Origin: Cytophaga aurantiaca DSM 3654
Lineage (GTDB): Bacteria > Bacteroidota > Bacteroidia > Cytophagales > Cytophagaceae
Length of the DNA stretch: 64,000 bases
Assembly: GCF_000379725.1 (NCBI RefSeq)
Contig: NZ_KB903663.1
Location: 124,001 to 188,000, forward strand
Direction of reading: 5' to 3'
Shown: positions 27,390 through 36,370 of the stretch, piece after piece
Layout: each line of letters begins with the position of its first letter
Position numbering within the stretch: position 1 is the first letter of the stretch
The notes under the pieces: model-generated
Seen by the model: the letters and a program-made list of their open reading frames with translations, nothing else
What the model was told of the DNA's origin: nothing
Databases searched by the model: none
Made by a program: the position numbers and the translations under genes

Positions 27390-27908
27390 TTAACCATTAA
27401 ATACTTTACTCATTGTAACACCACGCTGCATAGCTACTTTATGAGGAGCTCTCATTTTAACTAACGCATCAATAGTTGCTTTTACTACGTTGTGAGGATT
27501 TGAAGATCCCTTAGATTTTGCTAAGACATCCTTTACACCAGCACTTTCAAATACAGCACGCATCGCACCACCTGCAATAACCCCAGTACCTGGAGCAGCT
27601 GGCTTAACGAATACAAATCCGCCACTGTATTTACCAATCATTTCATGTGGTAGAGTTCCGTTAATTACAGGAACTTTAATAAGATTCTTTTTAGCGTCAT
27701 CGATTGCTTTAGTGATAGCATCTGTAACTTCATTTGCTTTACCTAAACCATGACCAACAACACCGTGTCCATCTCCTACTACAACTATTGCAGAAAAGCT
27801 GAAACGACGTCCACCTTTTACTACTTTAGCAACGCGGTTAATAGCAACTACGTGCTCTTTAAGCTCGATTTCGCTTGCTTTTACCGTTTTAACGTTGACT
27901 TGAGACAT
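27390..27908 (-). CDS. rpsE: 30S ribosomal protein S5
   Basis: 172 residues. The double-stranded RNA-binding N-domain has [22 protein letters not shown], and the C-domain has [24 protein letters not shown]5 lies at the mRNA entry channel and affects decoding fidelity. Confidence 0.98.
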   Translation of the reverse strand: MSQVNVKTVKASEIELKEHVVAINRVAKVVKGGRRFSFSAIVVVGDGHGVVGHGLGKANEVTDAITKAIDDAKKNLIKVPVINGTLPHEMIGKYSGGFVFVKPAAPGTGVIAGGAMRAVFESAGVKDVLAKSKGSSNPHNVVKATIDALVKMRAPHKVAMQRGVTMSKVFNG

Positions 27909-27928
27909 AATATCTTTTCTTTATTGAA

Positions 27929-28279
27929 TTAGAATGCTAAACCACCTTCTCTTGCACCTTCAGCCAATGCCTTCACACGACCATGATACAAAAAGCCACC
28001 TCTATCAAAAACAATGTTTTTAACGCCTTTGGCTGCTGCTTTTTCTGCTATTGTTTTCCCAACTAATGTAGAAATCTCGCATTTTGTTCCTTTGCTAGAT
28101 TTAAACTCAGTAGAAGAACAGCTCGCAAGCGTTAAGCCACTGATATCATCAATTAATTGAGCATAGATACCTGTATTACTTCTGAATACAGACAATCTAG
28201 GTTTCTCAGCAGTACCAGAAATTTTATTTCTGATACCTCTTTTGATTCTGAGCCTTCTAAGATCTTTCTTAGTTGCCAT
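27929..28279 (-). CDS. rplR: 50S ribosomal protein L18
   Basis: 116 residues. It ends [27 protein letters not shown], the 5S rRNA-binding signature of L18; the N-terminus is basic ([20 protein letters not shown]). Confidence 0.98.
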   Translation of the reverse strand: MATKKDLRRLRIKRGIRNKISGTAEKPRLSVFRSNTGIYAQLIDDISGLTLASCSSTEFKSSKGTKCEISTLVGKTIAEKAAAKGVKNIVFDRGGFLYHGRVKALAEGAREGGLAF

Positions 28280-28288
28280 ATCTTAATA

Positions 28289-28843
28289 TTATTTAGATGC
28301 TGTTTTACCAGCTTTTCTTCGTACAACTTCACCTTTGAATCGAACACCTTTACCTTTGTAAGGTTCGATTTTTCTTAGAGATCTGATTTTAGCAGAAACC
28401 TGACCGATCAATTGCTTATCAATACACTCTAACGTAACAATTGGGTTCTTACCTTTTTCTGTTACTGCAGAAGCAGTAATTTCTGTAGGTAATTTAAAGA
28501 ATATACCGTGAGAATATCCTAAACTCAATTCTAAGACATTATTAGTTACAGTAGCTTTGTAACCAACACCGACTAATTCAAGATCGATTTTATAACCTTG
28601 ACTTACTCCTACAACCATGTTGCCAATTAAAGAGCGATACAAGCCATGTAAAGCTTTGTGTCTTTTTTGCTCAGTAGGTCTTGCAACTACAACCTTTCCA
28701 TCTTCTACGGAAACTTTGATATCTGAATCAACCTGTTGAGTAAGAGAACCTTTAGGGCCTTTTACTGTTACAAGATTATTTGCTGAAACAGATAATTCAA
28801 CTTTTTCCGGAAGAGTTACAGGTAATTTACCAATACGTGACAT
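28289..28843 (-). CDS. rplF: 50S ribosomal protein L6
   Basis: 184 residues, two similar alpha/beta domains. It begins MSRIGKLPVTLPEKVELSV; the signature PYKGKGVRFKGEVVRRKAGK near the C-terminus contacts the sarcin-ricin region. Follows rpsH after 21 bp. Confidence 0.98.
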   Translation of the reverse strand: MSRIGKLPVTLPEKVELSVSANNLVTVKGPKGSLTQQVDSDIKVSVEDGKVVVARPTEQKRHKALHGLYRSLIGNMVVGVSQGYKIDLELVGVGYKATVTNNVLELSLGYSHGIFFKLPTEITASAVTEKGKNPIVTLECIDKQLIGQVSAKIRSLRKIEPYKGKGVRFKGEVVRRKAGKTASK

Positions 28844-28864
28844 AGTATTCGTCCGAAATTTTAA

Positions 28865-29257
28865 TTAATATACAAAGCAAAGAACTTCTCCGCCTATGTT
28901 CAAATTTTTAGCTTCTTTATTGCTCATAATACCTTTAGAGGTAGATATGATAGCAACACCAAGACCATTTAATACACGTGGCATTGTTTCAGCGTGTGTA
29001 TATTTTCTCAAACCAGGTTTGCTAATGCGTTCTAAATGAACGATTGCAGACTCTTTAGTAAGAGCATTATATTTTAAAGCTATTTTGATAGAACCTTGTA
29101 CAGCACTATCTTCAAATTTATAGCTTTGAATATATCCTTTATCAAAAAGTACCTTTGTAATTTCCTTCTTCACATTTGAAGCAGGAATCTCAACAACGCG
29201 ATGTTTTGCTTTTATCGCGTTTCTGATTTTTGTAAGGTAATCGGCTATTGGATCCAT
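28865..29257 (-). CDS. rpsH: 30S ribosomal protein S8
   Basis: 130 residues. It starts MDPIADYLTKIRNA and ends with SNKEAKNLNIGGEVLCFVY, containing the S8 motif STSKGIMSNKEA that binds helix 21 of 16S rRNA. In E. coli S8 represses the spc operon. A promoter-like box lies in the unusually long 102-bp gap before this gene. Confidence 0.98.
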   Translation of the reverse strand: MDPIADYLTKIRNAIKAKHRVVEIPASNVKKEITKVLFDKGYIQSYKFEDSAVQGSIKIALKYNALTKESAIVHLERISKPGLRKYTHAETMPRVLNGLGVAIISTSKGIMSNKEAKNLNIGGEVLCFVY

Positions 29258-29313
29258 ATTTTTAACAATTCTAACAACTTTGAATAAGAAATTAAAAGCC
29301 CTAAAAGGGCCTG

Positions 29314-29321
29314 CAAAGGTA
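29314..29321 (-). promoter_or_regulatory. Internal promoter -7 box before rpsH
   Basis: TACCTTTG followed by CAG, identical to the box before rpsL. It lies in the only large gap inside the rplC-rplQ cluster. A clear TTTG -33 is missing at the expected distance. A small GCCCT/AGGGC hairpin (29298-29310) with T4 directly follows the box. Confidence 0.55.
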
Positions 29322-29359
29322 CGATATTATTTTTTAATAATAAAGTATTTTGAAATAAA

Positions 29360-29629
29360 TTACCAGCTTGCTCTAGTTACACCTGGAATTTTACCATTTG
29401 CTGCAAGTTCTCTGAAAGTAACACGGTTGATACCGAATTTTCTCATATAACCTCTTGGACGACCAGTTAATTTACATCGATTGTGTAAACGTACTGGAGA
29501 TGCATTTTTAGGTAGTTTATCTAAACCTACGTAATCACCTGCTTCTTTTAGAGCTTTTCTTTTTGCAGCAAATTTATCAACTGTTGCTTGCTTTTTTCTT
29601 TCTCTAGCTTTTACCGATTCTTTAGCCAT
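29360..29629 (-). CDS. rpsN: 30S ribosomal protein S14 (zinc-free long form)
   Basis: 89 residues, the long type without the two CxxC pairs of the zinc form. Signature [20 protein letters not shown], then [22 protein letters not shown] at the end. Placed between rplE and rpsH. Confidence 0.98.
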   Translation of the reverse strand: MAKESVKARERKKQATVDKFAAKRKALKEAGDYVGLDKLPKNASPVRLHNRCKLTGRPRGYMRKFGINRVTFRELAANGKIPGVTRASW

Positions 29630-29638
29630 GGTATATAA

Positions 29639-30193
29639 TTATTTTTTCAGAGATGCAAACGGCATACCGAATGCTTTCAGAAGTTCAAAACTTTCTTCGT
29701 CAGTATTGGCAGTAGTCACAATAGTGATGTCCATACCAGTAATTTTATTGATTTTGTCAATGCTGATTTCAGGGAAGATGATTTGTTCTTTTACACCTAA
29801 TGTGTAATTTCCACGACCATCAAAACCTTTATCGTTTATACCTTTGAAGTCACGTACACGTGGTAGAGCAACTGCTGTTAAACGGTCAAGAAACTCATAC
29901 ATGTGGTTGCCTCTTAATGTAACTTTAGCACCAATTGGCATATTAGCTCTCAATTTGAAGTTAGAAACATCTAACTTAGATTTAGTAGCTACTGCTTTCT
30001 GACCAGTAATTAATGTAAGTTCATCAACACCTACATCAACTAATTTCTTGTCAGCAACTGCCGCACCGATACCTTTATTGATTACAATTTTTGTAATCTT
30101 AGGAACTTGCATAACTGAAGAATATTGAAACTTAGTTTTCAATTCTCCAACAATATCTTTAAGATATTTATCTTTTAATCTAGGATTAGCCAT
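29639..30193 (-). CDS. rplE: 50S ribosomal protein L5
   Basis: 184 residues. It contains [18 protein letters not shown] and [19 protein letters not shown], the 5S rRNA and P-site tRNA contacts, and [20 protein letters not shown] near the end. The start overlaps the rplX stop by 1 bp. Confidence 0.98.
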   Translation of the reverse strand: MANPRLKDKYLKDIVGELKTKFQYSSVMQVPKITKIVINKGIGAAVADKKLVDVGVDELTLITGQKAVATKSKLDVSNFKLRANMPIGAKVTLRGNHMYEFLDRLTAVALPRVRDFKGINDKGFDGRGNYTLGVKEQIIFPEISIDKINKITGMDITIVTTANTDEESFELLKAFGMPFASLKK

Positions 30194-30528
30194 TATTTGA
30201 TTACCTCCCCTGACTTTTTAGCGTATCTAACTATCTTGCCGTTTTTATCTTCTTTACGGCCAATTCTTGTTGCTTTTCCAGTTTTTGGATCAGCGATCAT
30301 CAATTTACTGATGTGAATAGGAGCTTCCTTTTTAACGATGCCACCGTTTGGTACATTCGCAGTTGGCTTATTGTGTTTAGTAACAATATTGATACCTTCA
30401 ACAATAGCCTTTAGGTTTTCCTTATCAACAGAAACAACCTTTCCAGGTTTTCCTTTGTCATCACCAGAGATAACGATAACGTTATCGCCTGTGCGGACAT
30501 GTAATTTAGTTTGTTTGTTGCTTGCCAT
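30193..30528 (-). CDS. rplX: 50S ribosomal protein L24
   Basis: 111 residues, KOW motif near the N-terminus ([20 protein letters not shown], about 13-32). An early assembly initiator of the large subunit. Coupled to rplE by a 1-bp overlap. Confidence 0.98.
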   Translation of the reverse strand: MASNKQTKLHVRTGDNVIVISGDDKGKPGKVVSVDKENLKAIVEGINIVTKHNKPTANVPNGGIVKKEAPIHISKLMIADPKTGKATRIGRKEDKNGKIVRYAKKSGEVIK

Positions 30529-30533
30529 ACGAA

Positions 30534-30902
30534 TTAAAGGACTTCAGGGGCTAATGAAACGATTTTCATAAATTGCTTGTCTCTCAATTCGCGCGCAACT
30601 GGACCGAAGATACGAGTACCTTTAGGTTCATCATTATTATTTAATAAAACGGCAGCGTTATCAGAGAAACGGATGTATGAACCATCCGCACGCTTAATTT
30701 CTTTTTTGGTGCGTACCACCACGGCTTTAGATACCGTACCTTTCTTCATATTGCTTGAAGAAATTGCTGACTTTACAGTCACAACAATTTTGTCACCAAT
30801 TGAAGCATATCTTTTACCTGTACCACCAAGTACACGGATTACTAATACTTCTTTAGCACCACTATTGTCTGCTACGGATAGCCTTGATTCCTGCTGTATC
30901 AT
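30534..30902 (-). CDS. rplN: 50S ribosomal protein L14
   Basis: 122 residues. It starts [20 protein letters not shown], the L14 signature, and contains [20 protein letters not shown] near the end. Forms the intersubunit bridge region with L19. Confidence 0.98.
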   Translation of the reverse strand: MIQQESRLSVADNSGAKEVLVIRVLGGTGKRYASIGDKIVVTVKSAISSSNMKKGTVSKAVVVRTKKEIKRADGSYIRFSDNAAVLLNNNDEPKGTRIFGPVARELRDKQFMKIVSLAPEVL

Positions 30903-30904
30903 GA

Positions 30905-31168
30905 TTACTTAGCTTTTTCAATGACTTCAACGAGTCTCCAACGTTTTAACTTACTTAATGGTCTTGTTTCCATAATGCGCACTGTATCACCAATTCCGCA
31001 TTCCTGATTTTCATCATGGGCCATTAATTTTGTAGTTTTGTGAATGAATTTACCATACTTAGCGTGTTTTACTTTACGTTCAACAGCTATAGTAATAGAT
31101 TTATTCATCTTATTACTCACTACTTTGCCAGTTCTTTCTTTTCTGGCGTTTCTTAGAACTTCTTCCAT
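30905..31168 (-). CDS. rpsQ: 30S ribosomal protein S17
   Basis: 87 residues, an OB-fold: [20 protein letters not shown], then the signature [20 protein letters not shown]. Only 2 bp separate it from rplN. Confidence 0.98.
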   Translation of the reverse strand: MEEVLRNARKERTGKVVSNKMNKSITIAVERKVKHAKYGKFIHKTTKLMAHDENQECGIGDTVRIMETRPLSKLKRWRLVEVIEKAK

Positions 31169-31202
31169 TATAGTTCGGTAGATTTAATCTTTCGACCTTA
31201 AC

Positions 31203-31391
31203 TTATTTAATTTTTGCAGTAAGTTCAGTACTCAACTGAGCAATTAGCTTGCGAGTATGACTTATTTTCATCGGGTTCTCAATTGGAGAAATCGCATGTG
31301 CAAATTTTAGCTTGTGCAAGTTCTCTTTTTCCGCAGCGATACGCTGCTTTAAATCTTCTACCGATAAACCTTTTATTTCAGCAGTTTTCAT
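31203..31391 (-). CDS. rpmC: 50S ribosomal protein L29
   Basis: 62 residues, two helices. KTAEIKGLSVEDLKQRIAA at the start and NPMKISHTRKLIAQLSTEL at the end match L29, which surrounds the exit tunnel with L23. One base separates it from the rplP stop. Confidence 0.96.
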   Translation of the reverse strand: MKTAEIKGLSVEDLKQRIAAEKENLHKLKFAHAISPIENPMKISHTRKLIAQLSTELTAKIK

Positions 31392-31392
31392 A

Positions 31393-31815
31393 TTATGATG
31401 CTACGTAATCCGGTTTAACTATAAACTTTGTTTTGAAAGGCAATTTCTGCGCAGCCAAACGCAAAGATTCTTGTGCCGTTTCTATCGATACTCCGCCTGA
31501 TTCGAATAAAATTGTACCTGGTTTGATACAAGCAACCCAATATTCAGGAGCACCTTTACCTTTACCCATACGAACCTCTGCAGGCTTCTGAGTAATCGGT
31601 TTGTCTGGAAATATTCTGATCCAAACTTGACCTTCTCTTTTCATTGCACGTGTCATTGCGATACGTGCTGCTTCAATCTGACGAGCTGTAATCCAGCCGC
31701 CTTCTAAAGACTTGATTGCAAAAGAGCCGAAAGCAATTCTATGGCCACGGGTAGCAACACCAGTTACTCTTCCCTTTTGCTGCTTTCTATATGTTGTACG
31801 TTTTGGCTGTAACAT
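31393..31815 (-). CDS. rplP: 50S ribosomal protein L16
   Basis: 140 residues. It begins [19 protein letters not shown] and contains [20 protein letters not shown] and [19 protein letters not shown], the L16 signatures near the A site. Confidence 0.98.
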   Translation of the reverse strand: MLQPKRTTYRKQQKGRVTGVATRGHRIAFGSFAIKSLEGGWITARQIEAARIAMTRAMKREGQVWIRIFPDKPITQKPAEVRMGKGKGAPEYWVACIKPGTILFESGGVSIETAQESLRLAAQKLPFKTKFIVKPDYVAS

Positions 31816-31848
31816 GACTTTGTTTTATATACAGACAGAATCTCTGTT

Positions 31849-32616
31849 CTATTTGTTAGACTTTTTTCTATTGCCGCCACCTTCGCCGCCTCTTTTTCTT
31901 CTTGGGCCGCCTTGGTTTGGAGAAGCATTATCGTTGTTTGAAGAACCTGTACCAGATGCAACATTTCCTACATTTGGAGACAAATCTCTCTTACCGTATA
32001 CTTCACCTTTAAAGATCCATACTTTGATACCGATTTTACCGTATACAGTTAATGCTTCACTAACAGCGTAGTCAATATCAGCACGCAATGTATGTAGAGG
32101 AATACGTCCTTCTTTATATTGGTCAGTACGTGCCATTTCAGCACCACCTAAACGACCAGATAATTTAATTTTAATACCTAGAGCACCTACACGCATTGTG
32201 CCAGCAATTGCTTGCTTCATTGCACGACGATAAGAAATTCTAGCTTTCAATTGTTGTGCAATTGATTCACCAACTAAAAGAGCTTCCATTTCAGGTCTTT
32301 TGATTTCAAATATATTAATTTGAACATCTTTGCCTGTAATTTTCTTTAACTCTTCTTTAATCTTATCAACTTCAGCACCACCTTTACCAATAACAACACC
32401 TGGTCTAGCTGTATTAATTGTAAGGGTTACTCTTTTAATCGTTCTTTCGATTATAATTTTAGAGATGCCGCCTTTAGGAATACGAGCAAGTACATACTTA
32501 CGGATTTGTTCATCTTCAACCAATTTGTCAGCAAATGTTTTGCCTCCGTACCAGTTAGACTCCCAACCTTTAACAACTCCTAAACGGAAACCTATCGGAT
32601 TAACTTTTTGTCCCAT
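31849..32616 (-). CDS. rpsC: 30S ribosomal protein S3
   Basis: 255 residues. The KH domain lies in the N-terminal half ([20 protein letters not shown], about 69-88), and the C-terminal domain has [20 protein letters not shown]. About 40 extra C-terminal residues are low in complexity (Asn/Ser/Gly, then RRKRGG). S3 lies at the mRNA entry channel and has helicase activity with S4 and S5. Confidence 0.98.
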   Translation of the reverse strand: MGQKVNPIGFRLGVVKGWESNWYGGKTFADKLVEDEQIRKYVLARIPKGGISKIIIERTIKRVTLTINTARPGVVIGKGGAEVDKIKEELKKITGKDVQINIFEIKRPEMEALLVGESIAQQLKARISYRRAMKQAIAGTMRVGALGIKIKLSGRLGGAEMARTDQYKEGRIPLHTLRADIDYAVSEALTVYGKIGIKVWIFKGEVYGKRDLSPNVGNVASGTGSSNNDNASPNQGGPRRKRGGEGGGNRKKSNK

Positions 32617-32621
32617 GGTAA

Positions 32622-33170
32622 TTAATTCGCTTTAGTTTTAGCTTTGCTTTTTTCACCAGTTGCCTTTTTAGCAGCAGCTTTTGGCTTCTTAGCATTAGCA
32701 GCAACAACTTCTTTTTCTTCAACTACTGCAACAGGTGCAGAAGGTAATTCTTTTAAAGAATCAATCACGATAGTAATGTGATTTGATCTTTTACGAACTC
32801 TATACGCTCTTCCTTGTGGTGCAGTGCGAAGTCTTTTAAGAACTCTACCACCATCAACAAAAATTTCACGAATATATAAATCAGCATCTTCAACTCTAGC
32901 TTCAGAGTTCTTAGCTTGCCAATCTGCAACTGAACCTAGTACTAATTTTTCTAATTTTCTAGCACCTTGTTTCGCTTGGTATTTCAAAATACCTAATGAT
33001 AAGGTTACACGCTGCCCTCTGATTAGGTCAGCAACGAGTCTCATTTTACGAGTAGACGTTGGGACATTGTTAAGGTGTGCCTTAACAGCTCCTTTAGCTG
33101 CTGCTTCTTTAGCTGCTGCTATCTTCTGTCTTTTGAGAACCGATTTTTTTATTTTAACTGTCGTTTCCAT
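32622..33170 (-). CDS. rplV: 50S ribosomal protein L22 with Ala/Lys-rich tail
   Basis: 182 residues against about 110 in E. coli. The core [22 protein letters not shown] to RSNHITIVI is L22, whose beta-hairpin lines the exit tunnel. It has about 30 extra basic N-terminal residues and a C-terminal tail of about 35 residues ([19 protein letters not shown]). The tail is low in complexity and predicted to be disordered. Confidence 0.96.
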   Translation of the reverse strand: METTVKIKKSVLKRQKIAAAKEAAAKGAVKAHLNNVPTSTRKMRLVADLIRGQRVTLSLGILKYQAKQGARKLEKLVLGSVADWQAKNSEARVEDADLYIREIFVDGGRVLKRLRTAPQGRAYRVRKRSNHITIVIDSLKELPSAPVAVVEEKEVVAANAKKPKAAAKKATGEKSKAKTKAN

Positions 33171-33199
33171 TGGAATACTTTGTCAAATGAATGACTTAA

Positions 33200-33469
33200 T
33201 TATTTCTTACCTTTTGCAGCGTGACCTTTGAAAGTCCTAGTTGGTGAAAATTCACCGAATTTATGTCCAACCATATTTTCTGTTACAAAAACAGGGATGA
33301 ATTTATTTCCGTTGTGTACAGCAAATGTATGTCCAACGAACTCAGGAGAAATCATTGATCTTCTTGACCAAGTTTTAATCACAGTTTTTTTAACTGTATC
33401 ATTCAACGCCTGAACTTTATTTTCAAGACGGAAATCTATGTAGGGGCCTTTTTTGAGCGAACGTGACAT
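33200..33469 (-). CDS. rpsS: 30S ribosomal protein S19
   Basis: 89 residues. It begins [12 protein letters not shown] and contains [21 protein letters not shown] and [14 protein letters not shown]-like sequence ([15 protein letters not shown]). The start overlaps the rplB stop by 1 bp. Confidence 0.98.
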   Translation of the reverse strand: MSRSLKKGPYIDFRLENKVQALNDTVKKTVIKTWSRRSMISPEFVGHTFAVHNGNKFIPVFVTENMVGHKFGEFSPTRTFKGHAAKGKK

Positions 33470-34308
33470 TATTTACTCAATCTTTTGTTAACTCTCTTTT
33501 TTACAATCATATTCTTAGAATACTTGTTTGAGCTTCTGGTTTTTCCACCTTTAGCATACAAACCTTTTCTAGATCTTGGGTGACCACCTGATGAACGACC
33601 TTCACCACCACCCATAGGGTGATCAACAGGGTTCATAGCAACACCTCTTACTCGTGGTCTTCTACCAGCCCATCTGTTAGCACCTGCTTTACCTTTTGTA
33701 AGGTTCATGTGCTCAGCATTTGAAACTGTTCCGATTGTTGCATAGCAAACAACAAGAACCATTCTCATTTCACCGGAAGGTAATTTTAATGTAGCATATT
33801 TACCTTCACGAGCTACTAATTGGCAGTAAGTACCTGCACTACGAGACATCGCAGCACCTTTACCTGGCTTTAACTCTATATTGTGTACAACAGTACCTAG
33901 AGGAATGTCTGATAATGGAAGACTATTGCCAACTTCTGGTGCAATACCAGGTCCAGAAAGAAGCGTATTGCCTACTGCTAATCCTGCTGGAGCAATAATG
34001 TATCTTTTTTCACCGTCTGCATAAGACAATAAAGCGATACGAGCAGTACGATTTGGATCGTATTCAATAGTTTTTACAACTGCTGGAATAGCGTGTTTAT
34101 CGCGTTTAAAATCGATAATACGATACTGCTGCTTATGACCACCGCCTATGTAGCGCATAGTCATCTTACCTTGGCTGTTACGACCACCTGATTTCTTAAT
34201 AGAAACTACAAGCGATTTTTCAGGAGTAGAGGTAGTTACATCATCGTATGATGCGCTAACTCTAAATCTTGTACCAGGTGTAATCGGTCTGAATTTTTTC
34301 AGTGACAT
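33469..34308 (-). CDS. rplB: 50S ribosomal protein L2
   Basis: 279 residues. Signatures: [21 protein letters not shown], and the peptidyl-transferase-proximal [15 protein letters not shown] with the conserved His (about 229-232). Required for subunit association and peptide-bond formation. Confidence 0.98.
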   Translation of the reverse strand: MSLKKFRPITPGTRFRVSASYDDVTTSTPEKSLVVSIKKSGGRNSQGKMTMRYIGGGHKQQYRIIDFKRDKHAIPAVVKTIEYDPNRTARIALLSYADGEKRYIIAPAGLAVGNTLLSGPGIAPEVGNSLPLSDIPLGTVVHNIELKPGKGAAMSRSAGTYCQLVAREGKYATLKLPSGEMRMVLVVCYATIGTVSNAEHMNLTKGKAGANRWAGRRPRVRGVAMNPVDHPMGGGEGRSSGGHPRSRKGLYAKGGKTRSSNKYSKNMIVKKRVNKRLSK

Positions 34309-34324
34309 GATGGAACCTTAATGA

Positions 34325-34612
34325 TTATAGATTACTGTAGAAATCTATGATTTCTCCGTCTTTAACTTTTACGATTGCCTTTTTGAATGAAGATGTCTTT
34401 CCGGATAAGAAAGCCCCTTTGCTATAACGGGTTTTCTTTTTGCCTGGAGCGATCATGGTTCTTACTTCTTCAACATTGACGCCGTACATTTTTTCAACTG
34501 CTTGTTTGATGGCAACTTTGTTTGCATTTTTATCTACAACAAAGCCGTATACTCCACCTTCATTCTGTGCAGATACCTTCTCGGTAATAAGTGGTTTCTT
34601 TAAAATACTCAT
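34325..34612 (-). CDS. rplW: 50S ribosomal protein L23
   Basis: 95 residues. It starts MSILKKPLITEKVSAQNEG and contains NKVAIKQAVEKMYGVNVEEV. L23 is the docking site for trigger factor and SRP at the tunnel exit. Confidence 0.97.
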   Translation of the reverse strand: MSILKKPLITEKVSAQNEGGVYGFVVDKNANKVAIKQAVEKMYGVNVEEVRTMIAPGKKKTRYSKGAFLSGKTSSFKKAIVKVKDGEIIDFYSNL

Positions 34613-34620
34613 GACTCTAA

Positions 34621-35247
34621 TTAGTTGAGTAATGCTTCAATTTTCGAAACAGATCCTTCTGAAATAACTACTTTCTCAGCATTAACTAAATCATACGTGT
34701 TGATTTGGTCTACGCTAACAACTTTAGCTTTTTTCAAGTTTCTGCTTGAAAGGATTATGTTTTTATCGATATCAGCGAGTACTAATAAAGTCTTTTTCGT
34801 ATCGAAAGAAAGATCTTTAAGTATTGCTAAATAATCTTTAGTTTTTGGGGCATTCAAAGTGAAGTTCTCAAGAACAGTAACGTTGCTTTCTTTCAACTTG
34901 TGGCTGAATGCAGACTTACGTGCTAAATCTTTAACTTTTTTATTTACTTTGAAACCGTATGTTCTTGGTCTTGGACCGAAGATAGTACCACCACCAACAA
35001 ATATTGGTGATTTACGGCTACCTGCTCTCGCACCGCCTGTACCTTTTTGCTTTTTCAATTTCTTAGTAGAGAAAGAAACTTCAGCACGTTCTTTAGCTTT
35101 GTGAGTACCTTGTCTTTGGTGAGCAAGATATTGTTTCACATCCAAGTAGATCGCGTGATTGTTGGGCTCTACTGCGAAGATATCGTCAGAAAGAACTACT
35201 TTCTTTCCTGTATCTTTACCTTTTATATTTAATAAGGATAGTTCCAT
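34621..35247 (-). CDS. rplD: 50S ribosomal protein L4
   Basis: 208 residues. The extended loop RQGTHKAKERAEVSFSTKKL to GSRKSPIFVGGGTIFGPRPR lines the exit tunnel. In E. coli L4 represses the S10 operon; here the promoter lies directly before rplC. Only 2 bp separate it from rplC. Confidence 0.98.
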   Translation of the reverse strand: MELSLLNIKGKDTGKKVVLSDDIFAVEPNNHAIYLDVKQYLAHQRQGTHKAKERAEVSFSTKKLKKQKGTGGARAGSRKSPIFVGGGTIFGPRPRTYGFKVNKKVKDLARKSAFSHKLKESNVTVLENFTLNAPKTKDYLAILKDLSFDTKKTLLVLADIDKNIILSSRNLKKAKVVSVDQINTYDLVNAEKVVISEGSVSKIEALLN

Positions 35248-35249
35248 AA

Positions 35250-35873
35250 TTACTTCTCAATTAAAACGTAAGAATTTTTAGAACCAGGTACAGAACCGCT
35301 AACAACTAATAAGTTGTGCTCAGGATAAACTTTCAAAACCTGTAAGTTTTGAACTTTAACTCTATTGTTACCCATTCTACCAGCCATACGAGTACCTTTA
35401 AATACACGTGCAGGGAAAGAACATGCACCAATTGAACCCGCGTGACGCGCTCTGTTATGCTGACCGTGAGTTTGACCACCCACACCACCAAAACCATGTC
35501 TTTTTACAACACCTTGAAAACCTCTACCTTTAGCTGTTCCAATAACATCCACGAAGTCACCTTCTTGGAATATATCTTGAGCAGCTAATGCTTGTCCAAG
35601 AGATACTTCGTTTTCAAAACCTTTAAATTCAACAAGTTTTCTTTTTGGAGAAACACCTGCTTTTTTAAAGTGACCTAAAAGAGGCTTAGTAGTGCTCTTT
35701 TCTTTTTTATCATCGAAAGCCAACTGAACAGCTTTATAACCATCTGTTTCTACAGTCTTGATTTGCGTGATAACGCAAGGACCAGCTTCAATTACAGTAC
35801 AAGAAATATAATTTCCTACTGAATCGTATACGCTTGTCATCCCTACTTTTTTACCTATAATACCGGACATCAC
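35250..35873 (-). CDS. rplC: 50S ribosomal protein L3
   Basis: 207 residues. It starts with two Met codons (35873 and 35870); [20 protein letters not shown] follows, so either could be used. The signature [20 protein letters not shown] (about 115-134) is diagnostic; the central extension reaches the peptidyl-transferase centre. First gene of the transcript from the 35933-35962 promoter. Confidence 0.98.
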   Translation of the reverse strand: MMSGIIGKKVGMTSVYDSVGNYISCTVIEAGPCVITQIKTVETDGYKAVQLAFDDKKEKSTTKPLLGHFKKAGVSPKRKLVEFKGFENEVSLGQALAAQDIFQEGDFVDVIGTAKGRGFQGVVKRHGFGGVGGQTHGQHNRARHAGSIGACSFPARVFKGTRMAGRMGNNRVKVQNLQVLKVYPEHNLLVVSGSVPGSKNSYVLIEK

Positions 35874-35932
35874 CCTAATATTTTACGGACAATACAATTT
35901 AATTATTTAACACCTTCGCTAAAAAGGGACTG

Positions 35933-35962
35933 CAAAGATACGAAAAAATACGTGTAAGCAAA
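35933..35962 (-). promoter_or_regulatory. rplC operon promoter
   Basis: TTTG at 35962-35959, 18 bp spacing, then TATCTTTG at 35940-35933 followed by CAG. This matches the Bacteroidota consensus almost perfectly. It lies about 60 bp before the rplC start and after the rpsJ terminator. Confidence 0.8.
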
Positions 35963-36008
35963 ATTACTTTACGTTTATTTTCTCTTAAATGAGTCCTTTG
36001 GAGAAAAG

Positions 36009-36034
36009 AAATGTAATACTTTCGTATTACATTT
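36009..36034 (-). terminator. Terminator between rpsJ and rplC
   Basis: An 11-bp stem (36009-36019 with 36024-36034, core AAATGTAATAC) with a 4-base loop. Its 3' arm ends TTT and is followed by CTTTTC. It separates the rpsL-rpsJ transcript from rplC. Confidence 0.7.
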
Positions 36035-36060
36035 TATTATTTTATCAATTAAAGCTCTTA

Positions 36061-36366
36061 TCAAACTTTAATTTCTACGTCTACTCCACTTGGCAACTCT
36101 AATTTCATTAGAGCATCAACTGTTTTAGAACTTGTAGAGTAGATATCAACCAATCTTTTGTAAGTACAAAGTTGGTACTGATCTCTTGATTTCTTGTTTA
36201 CGTGAGGAGATCTTAAAACTGTGAAGATCTCCTTTTCTGTTGGCAAAGGAATTGGACCACTAACCACAGCTCCAGTTGCTTTAACAGCTCTTACAATTCT
36301 TTCGGATGACTTGTCAACCAAATTGTGATCGTAAGATTTAAGTTTTATTCTGATTTTTTGATTCAT
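36061..36366 (-). CDS. rpsJ: 30S ribosomal protein S10
   Basis: 101 residues. It begins [20 protein letters not shown] and contains [20 protein letters not shown] and [17 protein letters not shown]10 is also NusE, the NusB/NusG partner in antitermination. Here it ends the str-type transcript behind fusA (4 bp) rather than starting the rplC transcript. Confidence 0.98.
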   Translation of the reverse strand: MNQKIRIKLKSYDHNLVDKSSERIVRAVKATGAVVSGPIPLPTEKEIFTVLRSPHVNKKSRDQYQLCTYKRLVDIYSTSSKTVDALMKLELPSGVDVEIKV

Positions 36367-36370
36367 GATA

